Below, piece by piece: positions 7,386-16,592 of a stretch of 30,995 bases of DNA. The stretch is from an uncultured Selenomonadales bacterium (GTDB lineage Bacteria > Bacillota > Clostridia > Christensenellales > QALW01): contig CAJKLB010000027.1 of the NCBI GenBank assembly GCA_905200615.1, positions 1 to 30,995 of the forward strand, written 5' to 3'. Made by a program: the position numbers and the translations under genes. The notes below the pieces were generated by a model. That model saw only the letters and a program-made list of their open reading frames with translations, searched no databases and was not told the DNA's origin. How positions within the stretch are numbered: the stretch's first letter is position 1; every line of letters begins with the position of its first letter.

Positions 7386-8912
7386 TCATTTTGCACAAGT
7401 TTTTGTATTTAAATTACCATTGAAGGTATCAGTATCCATAATAAGATCTTCTGTTTCGCTTTGGTCAGACAATTCTAAGGCGATTTCTGCTCTTTCCGGA
7501 TCTCCGTTTTCCGGAATCAGAGAAATTTGGTTTTTATAAATTCGCCTGTACAGCAATGCACTGACAAGCAAGGAGGCCATTTCTGCCACAGGATAGGAGA
7601 ACCAGAGCAGATTGTCGTTGCCTACGGCTCTTCCTATCAGGCAAAGAATCAGCGCTACGGGAAGAAGCACTACCAATTGACGGACGATAGAGACAATCAT
7701 GGATAGTGTGCCGTGGCCTAAGGCCTGGAATACGGACCCCAAAACAATACAGATACCGGCAAAGATAAAACTGATGCATATGATTCGCAGTGCAAAAGTT
7801 CCGATTTGTATCATATCCGGTGTTACACTGAAAATGGAAAGCAGCTGCTCAGGGAAGGCCATAAATACCGAAAAGCCGATGAGCATTAAAATACAAGCAA
7901 AAACCGCAGAACACTTTATTGCCTGCACCATACGTTTTCGGTTACGAGCTCCGTAGTTGAAAGCAATGATAGGAATTACACCGTTGTTCAGGCCGAATAC
8001 CGGCATAAACACAAAACTGTTGAGTTTGAAGTATACGCCGAAAACCGTTTGTATAGGTGTAGGCGAGGACGTGAAAAGCTTGATGATGAAAAGCATCAGA
8101 TAGAACATAATAGAGCCGATGGCGACCATGAGAATAGACGGAACGCCGATAGCATAAATACTTTTGGCAATTTTAAAATCAGGCCGGAAGCCTTTGAAAG
8201 AAAGCCGAACTTCCTTATTATACCGATGGTTGAGTATAATGGCCAGTACAAAGCCCGCGCATTGACCGATTACGGTAGCGATAGCCGCGCCTTCGGCACC
8301 CATGCCGAAAACACCCATGCCGAAAATACCTTCCCCTTTTCTGAAGATAAAAATCGGATCCAACACGATGTTAACAATGGCGCCTAACCCTTGGGTAAAC
8401 ATGGTGAGAACTGTACGTCCGGTAGACTGCATCAGGCGCTCGAAAATAATTTCTCCGTAGAGACCAAAAGACCAGCAGCATACTACGGTAAGATACTCTT
8501 TTCCGTATTGAATAATTGCCGTCGCGTTCGGGTCATTGGGATCCACAACGCATTCCATATATATTTTTGAGGCAAAAAGACCGAATAGCAACGGAATAAT
8601 ATAGCCTACAAACGAAAAGAATACGCCGTTTACAGCGTATTTTTGCGCTAATTTGTGATCTTTTGCGCCAATGGCGCGTGAAAGCAGCGCATTTACGCCA
8701 ACACCGGTTCCGGTGGCGATACCAATCATCAAGTTTTGCGCCGAAAACGCCGCGGAAACGGCCGAAAGAGCATTGGTATCAAAATTGCTTACAAAAATAC
8801 TGTCCACTATATTATACAGCGCTTGTACCAGCATGGAGAGCATAATGGGCAGCGACATTGTGACAACGAGCTTGGCAATCGGCTCGGTGCCCATTTTATT
8901 TTCTTTTTTCAT
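7386..8912 (-). CDS. MATE-family multidrug/Na+ antiporter
   Basis: The protein has 508 residues from the ATG at 8912, which has an ideal GGAGGT six bases upstream; a longer frame to 8951 passes through that site and is rejected. It has about twelve hydrophobic helices in two homologous halves. The opening IAKLVVTMSLPIMLSMLVQALYNIVDSIFV is the classic first helix of the NorM/DinF superfamily, and NALSAVSAAF and the second-half GLNNGVIPIIAFNYGARN are further family signatures. These inner-membrane proteins exchange Na+ or H+ for organic cations or metabolites. The hydrophilic C-terminal tail of ~45 residues is acidic. The substrate cannot be predicted, and the neighbours give no help. Confidence 0.92.
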   Translation of the reverse strand: MKKENKMGTEPIAKLVVTMSLPIMLSMLVQALYNIVDSIFVSNFDTNALSAVSAAFSAQNLMIGIATGTGVGVNALLSRAIGAKDHKLAQKYAVNGVFFSFVGYIIPLLFGLFASKIYMECVVDPNDPNATAIIQYGKEYLTVVCCWSFGLYGEIIFERLMQSTGRTVLTMFTQGLGAIVNIVLDPIFIFRKGEGIFGMGVFGMGAEGAAIATVIGQCAGFVLAIILNHRYNKEVRLSFKGFRPDFKIAKSIYAIGVPSILMVAIGSIMFYLMLFIIKLFTSSPTPIQTVFGVYFKLNSFVFMPVFGLNNGVIPIIAFNYGARNRKRMVQAIKCSAVFACILMLIGFSVFMAFPEQLLSIFSVTPDMIQIGTFALRIICISFIFAGICIVLGSVFQALGHGTLSMIVSIVRQLVVLLPVALILCLIGRAVGNDNLLWFSYPVAEMASLLVSALLYRRIYKNQISLIPENGDPERAEIALELSDQSETEDLIMDTDTFNGNLNTKTCAK

Positions 8913-8936
8913 TCTTGTACCTCCGTGAAAATCCAA

Positions 8937-8950
8937 ATTATTATAACACA
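8937..8950 (-). promoter_or_regulatory. Probable promoter of the MATE gene (extended -10)
   Basis: On the minus strand TGTTATAAT puts a perfect TATAAT at 8945-8940 behind a TG extended -10 element. No good -35 is visible 17 bases further up. The start codon lies about 28 bases downstream of the -10. Confidence 0.5.
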
Positions 8951-9289
8951 AAACAAAATATTTGTTTATCGATTTTTTTACCGGAAGATAAATGTTTACA
9001 GTTTATTAATGCCCACAGCATAAAATAAAAAGAAAAAGAAAATTTAAATTAATTTATAAATGGGCATATATTCATAAGTGTTTAAAATAAAGCATATTTA
9101 TTTACTTTCAAAAAATTTTCTTTGAAAAAAGAAAAAAGAGAAATACTGTGTGAATGCAGAAAAAGCGGCCTTGTTTTTTAGGATTCGAAGCCTTTTCTTA
9201 TAGGCAACCGAAATTTTTATGAAAAGCTGAATTCTTTATGCGGCCGGAGGTGAGACGGTGTTTTTTATTGAAATATTTTACTGAAATAT
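8951..9289. other. AT-rich intergenic region between the MATE gene and the pyr promoter
   Basis: No gene, RNA or repeat of note is seen. The right end has three TGAAATAT(T) direct copies (9269, 9282, 9302) around the pyr promoter. They may be chance in AT-rich DNA. Confidence 0.4.
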
Positions 9290-9318
9290 TTGACTTGATG
9301 GGTGAAATATGATATGAT
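9290..9318 (+). promoter_or_regulatory. Promoter of the pyrimidine operon
   Basis: TTGACT (9290-9295), a 17-base spacer and TATGAT (9313-9318). Transcription would start near 9325, just upstream of the PyrR-binding loop. It is the only good promoter before pyrC. Confidence 0.85.
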
Positions 9319-9338
9319 ACTGTCAATTAAAAACAGAT

Positions 9339-9369
9339 CTTTTAAAGCGGTACAGAGATACCGGCAAGG
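9339..9369 (+). promoter_or_regulatory. PyrR-binding loop (anti-antiterminator RNA)
   Basis: CTTTTAAAG leads into stem CGGTA, hexaloop CAGAGA, stem TACCG, then GCAAGG. The hexaloop fits the PyrR consensus CNGNGA. The lower stem CUUU/AAGG and the internal bulge also match known PyrR sites in Bacillus pyr leaders. When UMP or UTP is high, PyrR would hold this hairpin and free the terminator downstream. Confidence 0.85.
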
Positions 9370-9450
9370 TTCGTTGTAGATGGGGCGTGTGCGCATGCTC
9401 TGTGTTTTTGTGTGTATGCGGCCTTGCTGATAAGCAAGGTCTTTGTATTT
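9363..9450 (+). terminator. Attenuator: antiterminator and terminator of the pyr leader
   Basis: The terminator is GGCCTTGC (9420-9427), loop TGATAA, GCAAGGTC (9434-9441), followed by TTTGTATTT. The alternative antiterminator pairs GCAAGG (9364-9369) with CCTTGC (9422-9427), enclosing hairpin CGCATGC/GTATGCG (9392-9420). The GCAAGG is shared with the PyrR-bound hairpin, which gives the usual three-state switch. The region happens to be open in the pyrC frame from a GTG at 9387, but it is leader RNA. Confidence 0.85.
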
Positions 9451-9461
9451 ATGGAGGGCAT

Positions 9462-10709
9462 ATGAAGGTTACGTTTCAGGGCGGCAGGGTTTTTGATAAC
9501 GGCAAATTTAAAACCGCGGAACTTACCGTTGCGGGAGCGGCTGCTTTTTCTTCTTCCAAGGATTTGGTTTTTGATATTTCAGGATGTTTTATTTTTCCCG
9601 GCTTTGCTGATGTGCATGTTCATCTGCGTGAGCCGGGTTTTTCTTATAAAGAGACGATAGCAACAGGAACGGAAGCGGCCGTGCGGGGCGGATATACGGC
9701 GCTGTGCTCTATGCCGAATCTTTTGCCTGTACCGGATTGTTATAAAAACTTAGAAGTGCAGAAAAGAATCATAGACCGCGACGCGAGAGTAAGAGTATAC
9801 CCCTATGGAGCGATTACCGTGGGCAGAAACGGAAAGACACTTGCCGATATGGACGAGCTTGCGCCCTTTGTAGCGGGGTTTTCCGATGATGGAAGCGGTG
9901 TGCAGGATGAAGCGATGATGCGCGCGGCCATGCAAAAGGCCAAAAAATTGGATAAAATTATCGCGGCGCATTGTGAGGATACTTCACTTTTGCATGGCGG
10001 TTATATTCATAACGGAATGTACGCAAAACTTTACGGACACAGGGGCATCAGCTCTGAAAGCGAATGGAAACCGCTTTTGCGTGATTTGCGTTTGGCCGCG
10101 GAAACGGGCTGCAAATATCATGTGTGCCATGTTTCAACAAAAGAAAGTGTAGCGCTTATCCGCAGGGCTAAGCATGCGGGGGTGGACGTTACCTGCGAAA
10201 CGGCACCGCATTATTTGGTAATGAACGACCTAATGCTTCGGGATGAGGGCTGTTTTAAAATGAATCCTCCGGTGCGGGCCGAGGAGGACAGGATAGCGTT
10301 GATTGAGGGCCTTAATGATGGAACGATCGATATGATTGCCACGGATCATGCGCCTCATTCGGAAGAAGAAAAGAATAAAGGACTTGAAAAAAGCGCGATG
10401 GGAATCGTAGGACTGGAAACCGCTTTTCCGGTGCTGTATACAAAACTTGTAAAAACCGGCGAAGTAACGCTGGAGAGGTTGATAGACGCGATGTGTGTGC
10501 GTCCAAGGAAAAGATTTGCCATAGAAGGCAATTTGACTGAGGAAAATCCGGATTTGTGCGTAGTAGATTGCACAGAAGAATATAAAATTGACAGTAAGAA
10601 TTTTGCCTCACGGGGAAAATCGACACCATTTGACGGAATGTCTGTTTTGGGAAAAATAAAGCTTACAATGGTAAAAGGAGAAATTGTATGGAATATAACA
10701 GAAAAATAG
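9462..10709 (+). CDS. pyrC: Dihydroorotase
   Basis: The 415-residue enzyme closes carbamoyl aspartate to dihydroorotate, the third step of UMP synthesis. It is the class I zinc amidohydrolase type: DVHVHLREPG gives His52 and His54, and CEDTSLLHGG, the HVST region and ATDHAPHS complete the metal and substrate site. The ATG at 9462 follows GGAGGG (9453-9458). The frame is open 25 codons further upstream, but that stretch is attenuator RNA with Cys-rich low-quality coding. It is the first gene of the operon and overlaps carA by 22 bases. Control is by the PyrR-type attenuator directly in front. Confidence 0.96.
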   Translation: MKVTFQGGRVFDNGKFKTAELTVAGAAAFSSSKDLVFDISGCFIFPGFADVHVHLREPGFSYKETIATGTEAAVRGGYTALCSMPNLLPVPDCYKNLEVQKRIIDRDARVRVYPYGAITVGRNGKTLADMDELAPFVAGFSDDGSGVQDEAMMRAAMQKAKKLDKIIAAHCEDTSLLHGGYIHNGMYAKLYGHRGISSESEWKPLLRDLRLAAETGCKYHVCHVSTKESVALIRRAKHAGVDVTCETAPHYLVMNDLMLRDEGCFKMNPPVRAEEDRIALIEGLNDGTIDMIATDHAPHSEEEKNKGLEKSAMGIVGLETAFPVLYTKLVKTGEVTLERLIDAMCVRPRKRFAIEGNLTEENPDLCVVDCTEEYKIDSKNFASRGKSTPFDGMSVLGKIKLTMVKGEIVWNITEK

Positions 10710-11788
10710 TGCTTGAGGACGGAAGCGAATATTACGGAACGGCCTTCGGCAGTTATGACGAGCGTGTTTGTGAAATCGTTTTTAATACGTCAATGGCCGG
10801 ATATCAGGAGATCGTGTCGGATCCCTCCTATACCTATCAGGCGGTGGTGATGACGTATCCTTTAATCGGGAATTACGGCATTACCGATGATGATTTTGAA
10901 ACGCGTATTCCTACAATCGGAGCGCTTGTCGTAAGTGAATATAATGATAAGCCTTCCAATTTTCGTTATACAAAAACGCTTGCCGAGATTTTAGAGGAAT
11001 ACCGTATTCCCGGAATTGAGGGGATTGATACGCGCAAACTGACGCGGAGTATCCGCGATTTCGGCAGCCGGCGAGCCATTATAACCGATGCTTCAACGCC
11101 CAAAGACGCGGCCTTACAAAAAATAGAGCAAACGCCCCTGCCGCATGATGCGGTGGCAAAGGTAAGCTGCCGAAAAAAATGGTATTCGCGTACGCCCAAT
11201 CATAAGTATAATGTGATTGCGGTTGATTGCGGAATTAAGCTGAATATTGTACGCAGCTTAAATCAACGCGGCTGTAATGTTACGGTTGTTCCGTTTGATA
11301 CGCCGGCGGAGGAGATTGAAGGGATGCGGCCTGACGGAATCGTGCTTTCCAACGGACCGGGAAATCCGGAGGATGTACAGCCTGTAATTGAACTGGTAAA
11401 AAAACTGCGGGGCAAATATCCTATTTTCGGTATTTGTTTGGGACACCAGATGATCAGTCTTGCCTATGGGGCAAAAACGTATAAGCTAAAATTCGGTCAC
11501 CGGGGCGGCAATCATCCGGTTAAAAATTTGGAAAACGGAAAGATAGAAATCACCAGTCAAAACCACAGCTATGCCGTTGAAGAAGCTTCTTTAAAAGGCA
11601 CTGCCTTAACGGCTACGCATATCAATCTGTTGGATCATACCGTTGAGGGGGTCGCTTGTAATGAAGAACGGGTGTTCAGCGTACAGTATCACCCTGAAAG
11701 TGCACCGGGACCGCAGGACAGCGGTTATCTGTTTGAAAAATTTATCGGCAGCATAAAGGAGGCGAAAGCAAATGCCCAAAAGAACTGA
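10688..11788 (+). CDS. carA: Carbamoyl-phosphate synthase small (glutaminase) subunit
   Basis: The 366-residue subunit releases ammonia from glutamine and channels it to CarB. The N-terminal CPSase_sm domain (LEDGSEYYGTAFG, FNTSMAGYQEI) is followed by a class I glutamine amidotransferase domain. It has the catalytic Cys250 in GICLGHQ, the SNGPGNPEDV oxyanion strand and His/Glu in QYHPESAPGP. GGAG lies 7 bases before the ATG. It overlaps pyrC by 22 and carB by 17 bases, which favours coupled translation. No separate arginine-pathway genes are nearby, so this copy serves pyrimidines at least. Confidence 0.97.
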   Translation: MEYNRKIVLEDGSEYYGTAFGSYDERVCEIVFNTSMAGYQEIVSDPSYTYQAVVMTYPLIGNYGITDDDFETRIPTIGALVVSEYNDKPSNFRYTKTLAEILEEYRIPGIEGIDTRKLTRSIRDFGSRRAIITDASTPKDAALQKIEQTPLPHDAVAKVSCRKKWYSRTPNHKYNVIAVDCGIKLNIVRSLNQRGCNVTVVPFDTPAEEIEGMRPDGIVLSNGPGNPEDVQPVIELVKKLRGKYPIFGICLGHQMISLAYGAKTYKLKFGHRGGNHPVKNLENGKIEITSQNHSYAVEEASLKGTALTATHINLLDHTVEGVACNEERVFSVQYHPESAPGPQDSGYLFEKFIGSIKEAKANAQKN

Positions 11789-14700
11789 TATCAAAAAGGT
11801 AATGGTAATCGGCTCAGGCCCCATTGTGATAGGGCAGGCGGCTGAATTTGATTACGCGGGTACGCAGGCCTGTCTTGCTTTGAAGGAGGAAGGGTATGAG
11901 GTCATCTTGGCCAATTCGAATCCTGCTACTATTATGACGGACAAGGCAATTGCGGATAAAATTTACATGGAACCGCTTACCCTTGAATATATAGCAAAAA
12001 TTATTCGGTATGAACGTCCTGATGCTATCGTACCGGGCATCGGCGGTCAAACGGGACTGAATATTGCAATGCAGCTTGAAAAAAAAGGCGTGCTGAAAGA
12101 ATGTCAGGTGGAGCTTTTAGGGACTTCCAGCCGCAGCATAGAGCGTGCGGAAGACCGAGAGCTTTTTAAAGAACTTTGCCAAGAACTGGGGGAGCCGGTG
12201 CTGCCGTCCATTATTACGCATTCTATTGAGGAAGCGGTAAAAGCGGCAGAGGAAATCGGGTATCCGGTAGTTTTGCGTCCTGCCTTTACTTTAGGAGGGA
12301 CGGGGGGCGGTTTTGCCGATAACGAAGAAGAACTGATTGAAATCATGAAAAACGCCCTGAAGCTTTCCCCGGTGCATCAGGTATTGGTGGAAAAGAGTAT
12401 AAAAGGGTATAAGGAAATTGAATATGAGGTGATGCGCGATAAGAACGATACGGCTATTGCCGTTTGTAATATGGAAAATATCGATCCGGTGGGGATTCAT
12501 ACGGGAGATTCTATTGTAGTTGCCCCCAGTCAGACGCTTACCAATAAAGAATATCACCTTTTGCGTGACAGCGCGCTTAAAATAATACGGGCGCTTAAAA
12601 TAGAAGGCGGATGCAACGTGCAGTTTGCGTTGGATCCGCAGTCGTTTGATTATTTTTTGATAGAAGTCAATCCAAGGGTATCTCGTTCTTCGGCCTTGGC
12701 AAGCAAGGCTACGGGATATCCCATCGCAAGGGTTTCGGCAAAAATATCGGTAGGTATGACGCTGGATGAAATACGCATCGCGAATACGCCTGCCAGCTTT
12801 GAACCCACACTTGATTATGTTGTAACGAAAATGCCGCGGTTCCCGTTTGACAAATTTTCCGATGCAAATAACAGACTTTCCACACAGATGAAAGCCACCG
12901 GTGAGGTGATGAGTGTGGGAAGGAACATAGAGGAAAGTCTTTTAAAAGCAGTGCGTTCCCTGGAGATCGGCGTATGCCACGTATGGATGTCTAAATTTGA
13001 CGATTTTACTCAGGAGCAGCTGCTGGAATATATCAAAGAAGGCACCGATGATCGAATTTATGCCATCGCGCAGTTGCTGCGTATGGGTACGGATCCTTCT
13101 CTTATCAGCGAAAACACACTGATTGATATGCTGTTTATTGAAAAAATCAATAACATTGTGCGCTTGGAGGAGGAATTGGCGGCCGAGAAAGGCAGCTTGG
13201 ATGCCTTAAAAAAGGCAAAGAAGTATGGCTTTTGCGATAAATATATTGCCAAGCTGTGGCATACAGATGAGACGGCTGTATTTGATATGCGCTGTCAGAA
13301 CGGAATTTTTCCGGTTTATAAAATGATTGATACCTGCGCAAGTGAATTTGAAAGTTATATCCCGTATTTTTATTCTACCTATGCCGATGAAAATGAGTCG
13401 GTGGTATCGAACAAAGAAAAAGTTGTGGTGCTGGGATCGGGACCGATTCGTATCGGCCAGGGGGTTGAATTTGATTATTCAACCGTTCACGCGGTGATGA
13501 CGATTAAGGCCGCGGGTTACGAGGCTATTATTATCAATAACAATCCCGAAACGGTTTCTACCGATTATACCTGCAGCGATAAGCTGTATTTTGAACCGCT
13601 TACCGTTGAAGACGTAATGAATATTATTCATTTGGAACAGCCTATCGGGGTAATTGCTTCTCTCGGCGGCCAAACGGCAATTAATTTGGCGCAGCCGTTG
13701 CGGGAGAGGGGCGTAAAAATTATAGGAACCGGTGTTGAGGCCATAGATAAAGCGGAAAATAGAGATTCTTTTGAAAAACTGCTGAAGGATCTGAAAATTC
13801 CTCAGCCTACAGGCAAAGCCGTTACGAATATAGAAGAAGGAGTAAGAACTGCCGCAGCGATCGGTTATCCCGTACTTGTTCGTCCCAGCTTTGTTTTAGG
13901 AGGGCGCGCGATGCAGATTGTGGCAAACGAAGAAATGCTGCGCCATTATTTAAAAACTGCCGTAGAGGTAGATACCGATAAACCTGTTCTGGTGGATAAG
14001 TACATTGTGGGCAAAGAGGTGGAGGTAGACGCGGTCTGCGACGGCAAAAGCGTTTTTGTTCCCGGTATCATGGAACTGGTTGAGCGTACAGGTGTGCATT
14101 CGGGCGATTCCATTAGTGTATATCCGGCATTCAGTATTTCACAGAAGGTCAAGGAAACCATTCTTGATTATACACAAAAGCTTGGGCTTGGTATCGGAAT
14201 TATCGGACTATATAATATTCAGTTTATAGTGGACAGGCAGGAAAATGTCTATGTTATTGAAGTGAATCCGCGTTCTTCGCGTACGGTGCCCTTTTTATCT
14301 AAGGCCACGGGGTACAGTCTTGCGGACATCGGTACCATGGTGATTTTGGGAAAAACTCTCGCGCAGCAGGGCTTTACAGAGAGCTATCCGCCGGAGAAAA
14401 AACGCTGGTATGTAAAGGTTCCCGCGTTTTCCTTCTCAAAATTAAGGGGAATGGACGCGTATCTTTCACCGGAGATGAAATCTACGGGAGAGGCGATAGG
14501 CTATGACGAAAAGCTTACCCGCGCCCTCTATAAGGCGTTACAGGCATCGGGAATGAATGTTGTAAATTACGGTACGATTTTTGTCACGATAGCCGATGCC
14601 GATAAGGAAGAGGCACTGCCCCTGATACGCCGTTTTTATAATATGGGCTTCAATATTGAGGCTACCTACGGTACGGCCATGTTCTTAAAAGAACACGGCA

Positions 14701-14945
14701 TCCGTACAAGAATTAAAAAGAAAATCAGTGAAGGCAGTGAAGAGATCCTTGATTCCATTCGGCAAGGCTATGTAAATTATGTAATTAACACGCGTGACGT
14801 CAATTCCCTGGGTGTGTATTCCGATGGCCATGAAATCCGTCGCTGTGCCGTTGAAAACAACGTTACCATGTTTACCGCACTTGATACCGTAAAAGTTCTT
14901 CTTGATGTTCTGGAAGAAACTACTATGGGGATTTCCACAATTTAA
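11772..14945 (+). CDS. carB: Carbamoyl-phosphate synthase large subunit
   Basis: The 1057-residue subunit makes carbamoyl phosphate from bicarbonate, ammonia and two ATP. The two homologous halves are evident: KVMVIGSGPIVIGQAAEFDYAGTQ opens the first and KVVVLGSGPIRIGQGVEFDYSTVH the second (about residue 555). Each carries an ATP-grasp fold (RPAFTLGGTGGG; RPSFVLGGRAMQ). A helical oligomerisation segment separates them. The C-terminal ~130 residues form the MGS-like regulatory domain, where UMP and ornithine act in known enzymes. It is slightly shorter than the E. coli protein, with no gap at key motifs. AAAGGAGG lies 9 bases before the ATG. Confidence 0.97.
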   Translation: MPKRTDIKKVMVIGSGPIVIGQAAEFDYAGTQACLALKEEGYEVILANSNPATIMTDKAIADKIYMEPLTLEYIAKIIRYERPDAIVPGIGGQTGLNIAMQLEKKGVLKECQVELLGTSSRSIERAEDRELFKELCQELGEPVLPSIITHSIEEAVKAAEEIGYPVVLRPAFTLGGTGGGFADNEEELIEIMKNALKLSPVHQVLVEKSIKGYKEIEYEVMRDKNDTAIAVCNMENIDPVGIHTGDSIVVAPSQTLTNKEYHLLRDSALKIIRALKIEGGCNVQFALDPQSFDYFLIEVNPRVSRSSALASKATGYPIARVSAKISVGMTLDEIRIANTPASFEPTLDYVVTKMPRFPFDKFSDANNRLSTQMKATGEVMSVGRNIEESLLKAVRSLEIGVCHVWMSKFDDFTQEQLLEYIKEGTDDRIYAIAQLLRMGTDPSLISENTLIDMLFIEKINNIVRLEEELAAEKGSLDALKKAKKYGFCDKYIAKLWHTDETAVFDMRCQNGIFPVYKMIDTCASEFESYIPYFYSTYADENESVVSNKEKVVVLGSGPIRIGQGVEFDYSTVHAVMTIKAAGYEAIIINNNPETVSTDYTCSDKLYFEPLTVEDVMNIIHLEQPIGVIASLGGQTAINLAQPLRERGVKIIGTGVEAIDKAENRDSFEKLLKDLKIPQPTGKAVTNIEEGVRTAAAIGYPVLVRPSFVLGGRAMQIVANEEMLRHYLKTAVEVDTDKPVLVDKYIVGKEVEVDAVCDGKSVFVPGIMELVERTGVHSGDSISVYPAFSISQKVKETILDYTQKLGLGIGIIGLYNIQFIVDRQENVYVIEVNPRSSRTVPFLSKATGYSLADIGTMVILGKTLAQQGFTESYPPEKKRWYVKVPAFSFSKLRGMDAYLSPEMKSTGEAIGYDEKLTRALYKALQASGMNVVNYGTIFVTIADADKEEALPLIRRFYNMGFNIEATYGTAMFLKEHGIRTRIKKKISEGSEEILDSIRQGYVNYVINTRDVNSLGVYSDGHEIRRCAVENNVTMFTALDTVKVLLDVLEETTMGISTI

Positions 14946-14955
14946 GGATAGCATG

Positions 14956-15687
14956 ATGAAACAGGATTTTTATGAAATAGCCCAAAATATGAATTTGGCA
15001 AAAAATATTTATAAAATGGTGCTCAAGGGAGATTCCTCGGCCATTACCCGCCCGGGGCAGTTTATTAATATAAAGCTTGAGGGGCGGTTCCTTCGCCGGC
15101 CGATTTCCGTATGTGATTGTGATAAGGAAAGTATTACAATTATCTATAAAATCGTGGGCGCCGGAACGGAGCAAATGAGCCGCCTGAAAAAAGGAGAAAA
15201 ACTGGATATTCTAACCGGCTTGGGAAACGGATTCGATACGGCGCCTTGCGGCGAGAAACCTCTTTTGATCGGCGGCGGCGTAGGCGTTCCGCCTATGTAT
15301 ATGCTCTGCAAAGAATTCATTGCTTTGGGCAAGCGGGTTTGTGTGATATTGGGATTTAATACGGCAGAAGAAATATTTTATGAAAAAGAATTTCAGGCGT
15401 TGGGCGCGCGGACGATCATTACTACCGTTGACGGAAGTCACGGAATCAAGGGGTTTGTGACTGACGCAATGAAAAATATGGAATATACCTACTTTTATAC
15501 CTGCGGACCGATGCCAATGTTCAGGGCAATTGAGCAAAGTGCCGTAACAAGCGGACAATTCAGCTTTGAGGAACGTATGGGCTGTGGATTCGGCGCCTGC
15601 ATGGGATGCAGCTGTAAAACAAAATACGGTTCCAAGCGGATATGCAAGGACGGCCCCGTGCTGGTAAGGGAGGAGATCATATGGTAG
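14956..15687 (+). CDS. pyrK: Dihydroorotate dehydrogenase electron-transfer subunit
   Basis: The 243-residue FAD and 2Fe-2S subunit passes electrons from PyrD to NAD+. The FAD-binding RRPISVCD motif, the nucleotide loop GGGVGVPPMYML and the C-terminal cluster ligands Cys210, Cys215, Cys218 and Cys230 are all visible (MGCGFGACMGC...RIC). AAGGA ends 7 bases before the chosen ATG; the adjacent ATG at 14953 would add one residue. An upstream frame starting at 14902 lies within carB and is not real. The gene begins about 10 bases after carB and overlaps pyrD by 7. Its presence makes the dehydrogenase the NAD-linked 1B type, suited to anaerobes. Confidence 0.95.
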   Translation: MKQDFYEIAQNMNLAKNIYKMVLKGDSSAITRPGQFINIKLEGRFLRRPISVCDCDKESITIIYKIVGAGTEQMSRLKKGEKLDILTGLGNGFDTAPCGEKPLLIGGGVGVPPMYMLCKEFIALGKRVCVILGFNTAEEIFYEKEFQALGARTIITTVDGSHGIKGFVTDAMKNMEYTYFYTCGPMPMFRAIEQSAVTSGQFSFEERMGCGFGACMGCSCKTKYGSKRICKDGPVLVREEIIW

Positions 15688-16592
15688 ATACCGCCGTTGA
15701 ATTTTGTAAAATAAAATTGGAGAATCCCATCATACCCGCCAGCGGTACTTTTGGTTACGGAAGTGAATTTGCGCAATTATACGATATCAATATTTTAGGC
15801 TCTTTCTCTTTTAAGGGAACTACTCAAGAAGCGCGTTTTGGAAATCCTTTGCCGCGAATCGCCGAATGTACAGAAGGAATGATCAATTCTGTGGGACTGC
15901 AGAATCCGGGGATAGAAGCGGTTATCAGCAAGGAACTTCCTAAAATAAAAACAATATTTTCAAAACCCGTGATCGCGAATATCGGGGGATTTTCAATAGA
16001 GGAATACGCCTATTGCTGTCATGAAATGGACAAGCAGGAGCAGGTAGGAATGATAGAAGTCAATATCAGCTGTCCGAATGTACACGGCGGCGGTATCAGC
16101 TTCGGAACAGATCCGAAAGCGGCCGCGGAGGTTACACGTGCGGTGAAAGCGGTAACCACCAAACCTGTGATTATTAAGCTTACCCCCAATGTTACGGATA
16201 TTACCGAAATTGCCGTTGCCTGCAGTGAAGCGGGAGCGGATGGGTTGAGCCTTGTCAATACTCTGCTCGGCATGCGTATTGATATTGCGCGGCGCAAACC
16301 GGTAATCGCCAATAAAATGGGCGGTTTTTCGGGCAGAGCTATTTTTCCGGTAGCATTGCGAATGGTTTATCAGGTTTTTGAAGCGGTGAATATTCCGATT
16401 ATGGGCATGGGCGGCGTAAGCAGCGCGGAAGATGTAATCGAAATGATGCTTGCAGGGGCTACGGCCGTTCAAGTCGGCGCGGCGAATTTAGTTGATCCGT
16501 ATGCCTGCCGGAATATCATTAGGCAGCTGCCGGAAGTGATGCAAAAATACGGCATTCAAAAATTAACCGATATCATAGGAGGGGCACATTGA
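15681..16592 (+). CDS. pyrD: Dihydroorotate dehydrogenase, catalytic subunit, type 1B
   Basis: The 303-residue FMN-binding barrel oxidises dihydroorotate to orotate. The catalytic cysteine of class 1 enzymes is Cys131 in IEVNISCPNVHGGG. Substrate and FMN contacts include NSVGLQNPG, NTLLGMRID, GGFSGRAI and the C-terminal GMGGVSSAEDV/GATAVQVG phosphate site. GGGAGGAG lies 5 bases before the ATG at 15681, inside the end of pyrK; the longer frame to 15642 is an artefact of the overlap. It works as a heterotetramer with PyrK, encoded immediately upstream. Confidence 0.96.
   Translation: MVDTAVEFCKIKLENPIIPASGTFGYGSEFAQLYDINILGSFSFKGTTQEARFGNPLPRIAECTEGMINSVGLQNPGIEAVISKELPKIKTIFSKPVIANIGGFSIEEYAYCCHEMDKQEQVGMIEVNISCPNVHGGGISFGTDPKAAAEVTRAVKAVTTKPVIIKLTPNVTDITEIAVACSEAGADGLSLVNTLLGMRIDIARRKPVIANKMGGFSGRAIFPVALRMVYQVFEAVNIPIMGMGGVSSAEDVIEMMLAGATAVQVGAANLVDPYACRNIIRQLPEVMQKYGIQKLTDIIGGAH

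Noticed and set aside
9387..9461. In-frame N-terminal extension of pyrC from a GTG, rich in cysteine
   Set aside because: The stretch is the PyrR attenuator, including the terminator hairpin. A ribosome site and the family-typical start lie at 9453-9464.
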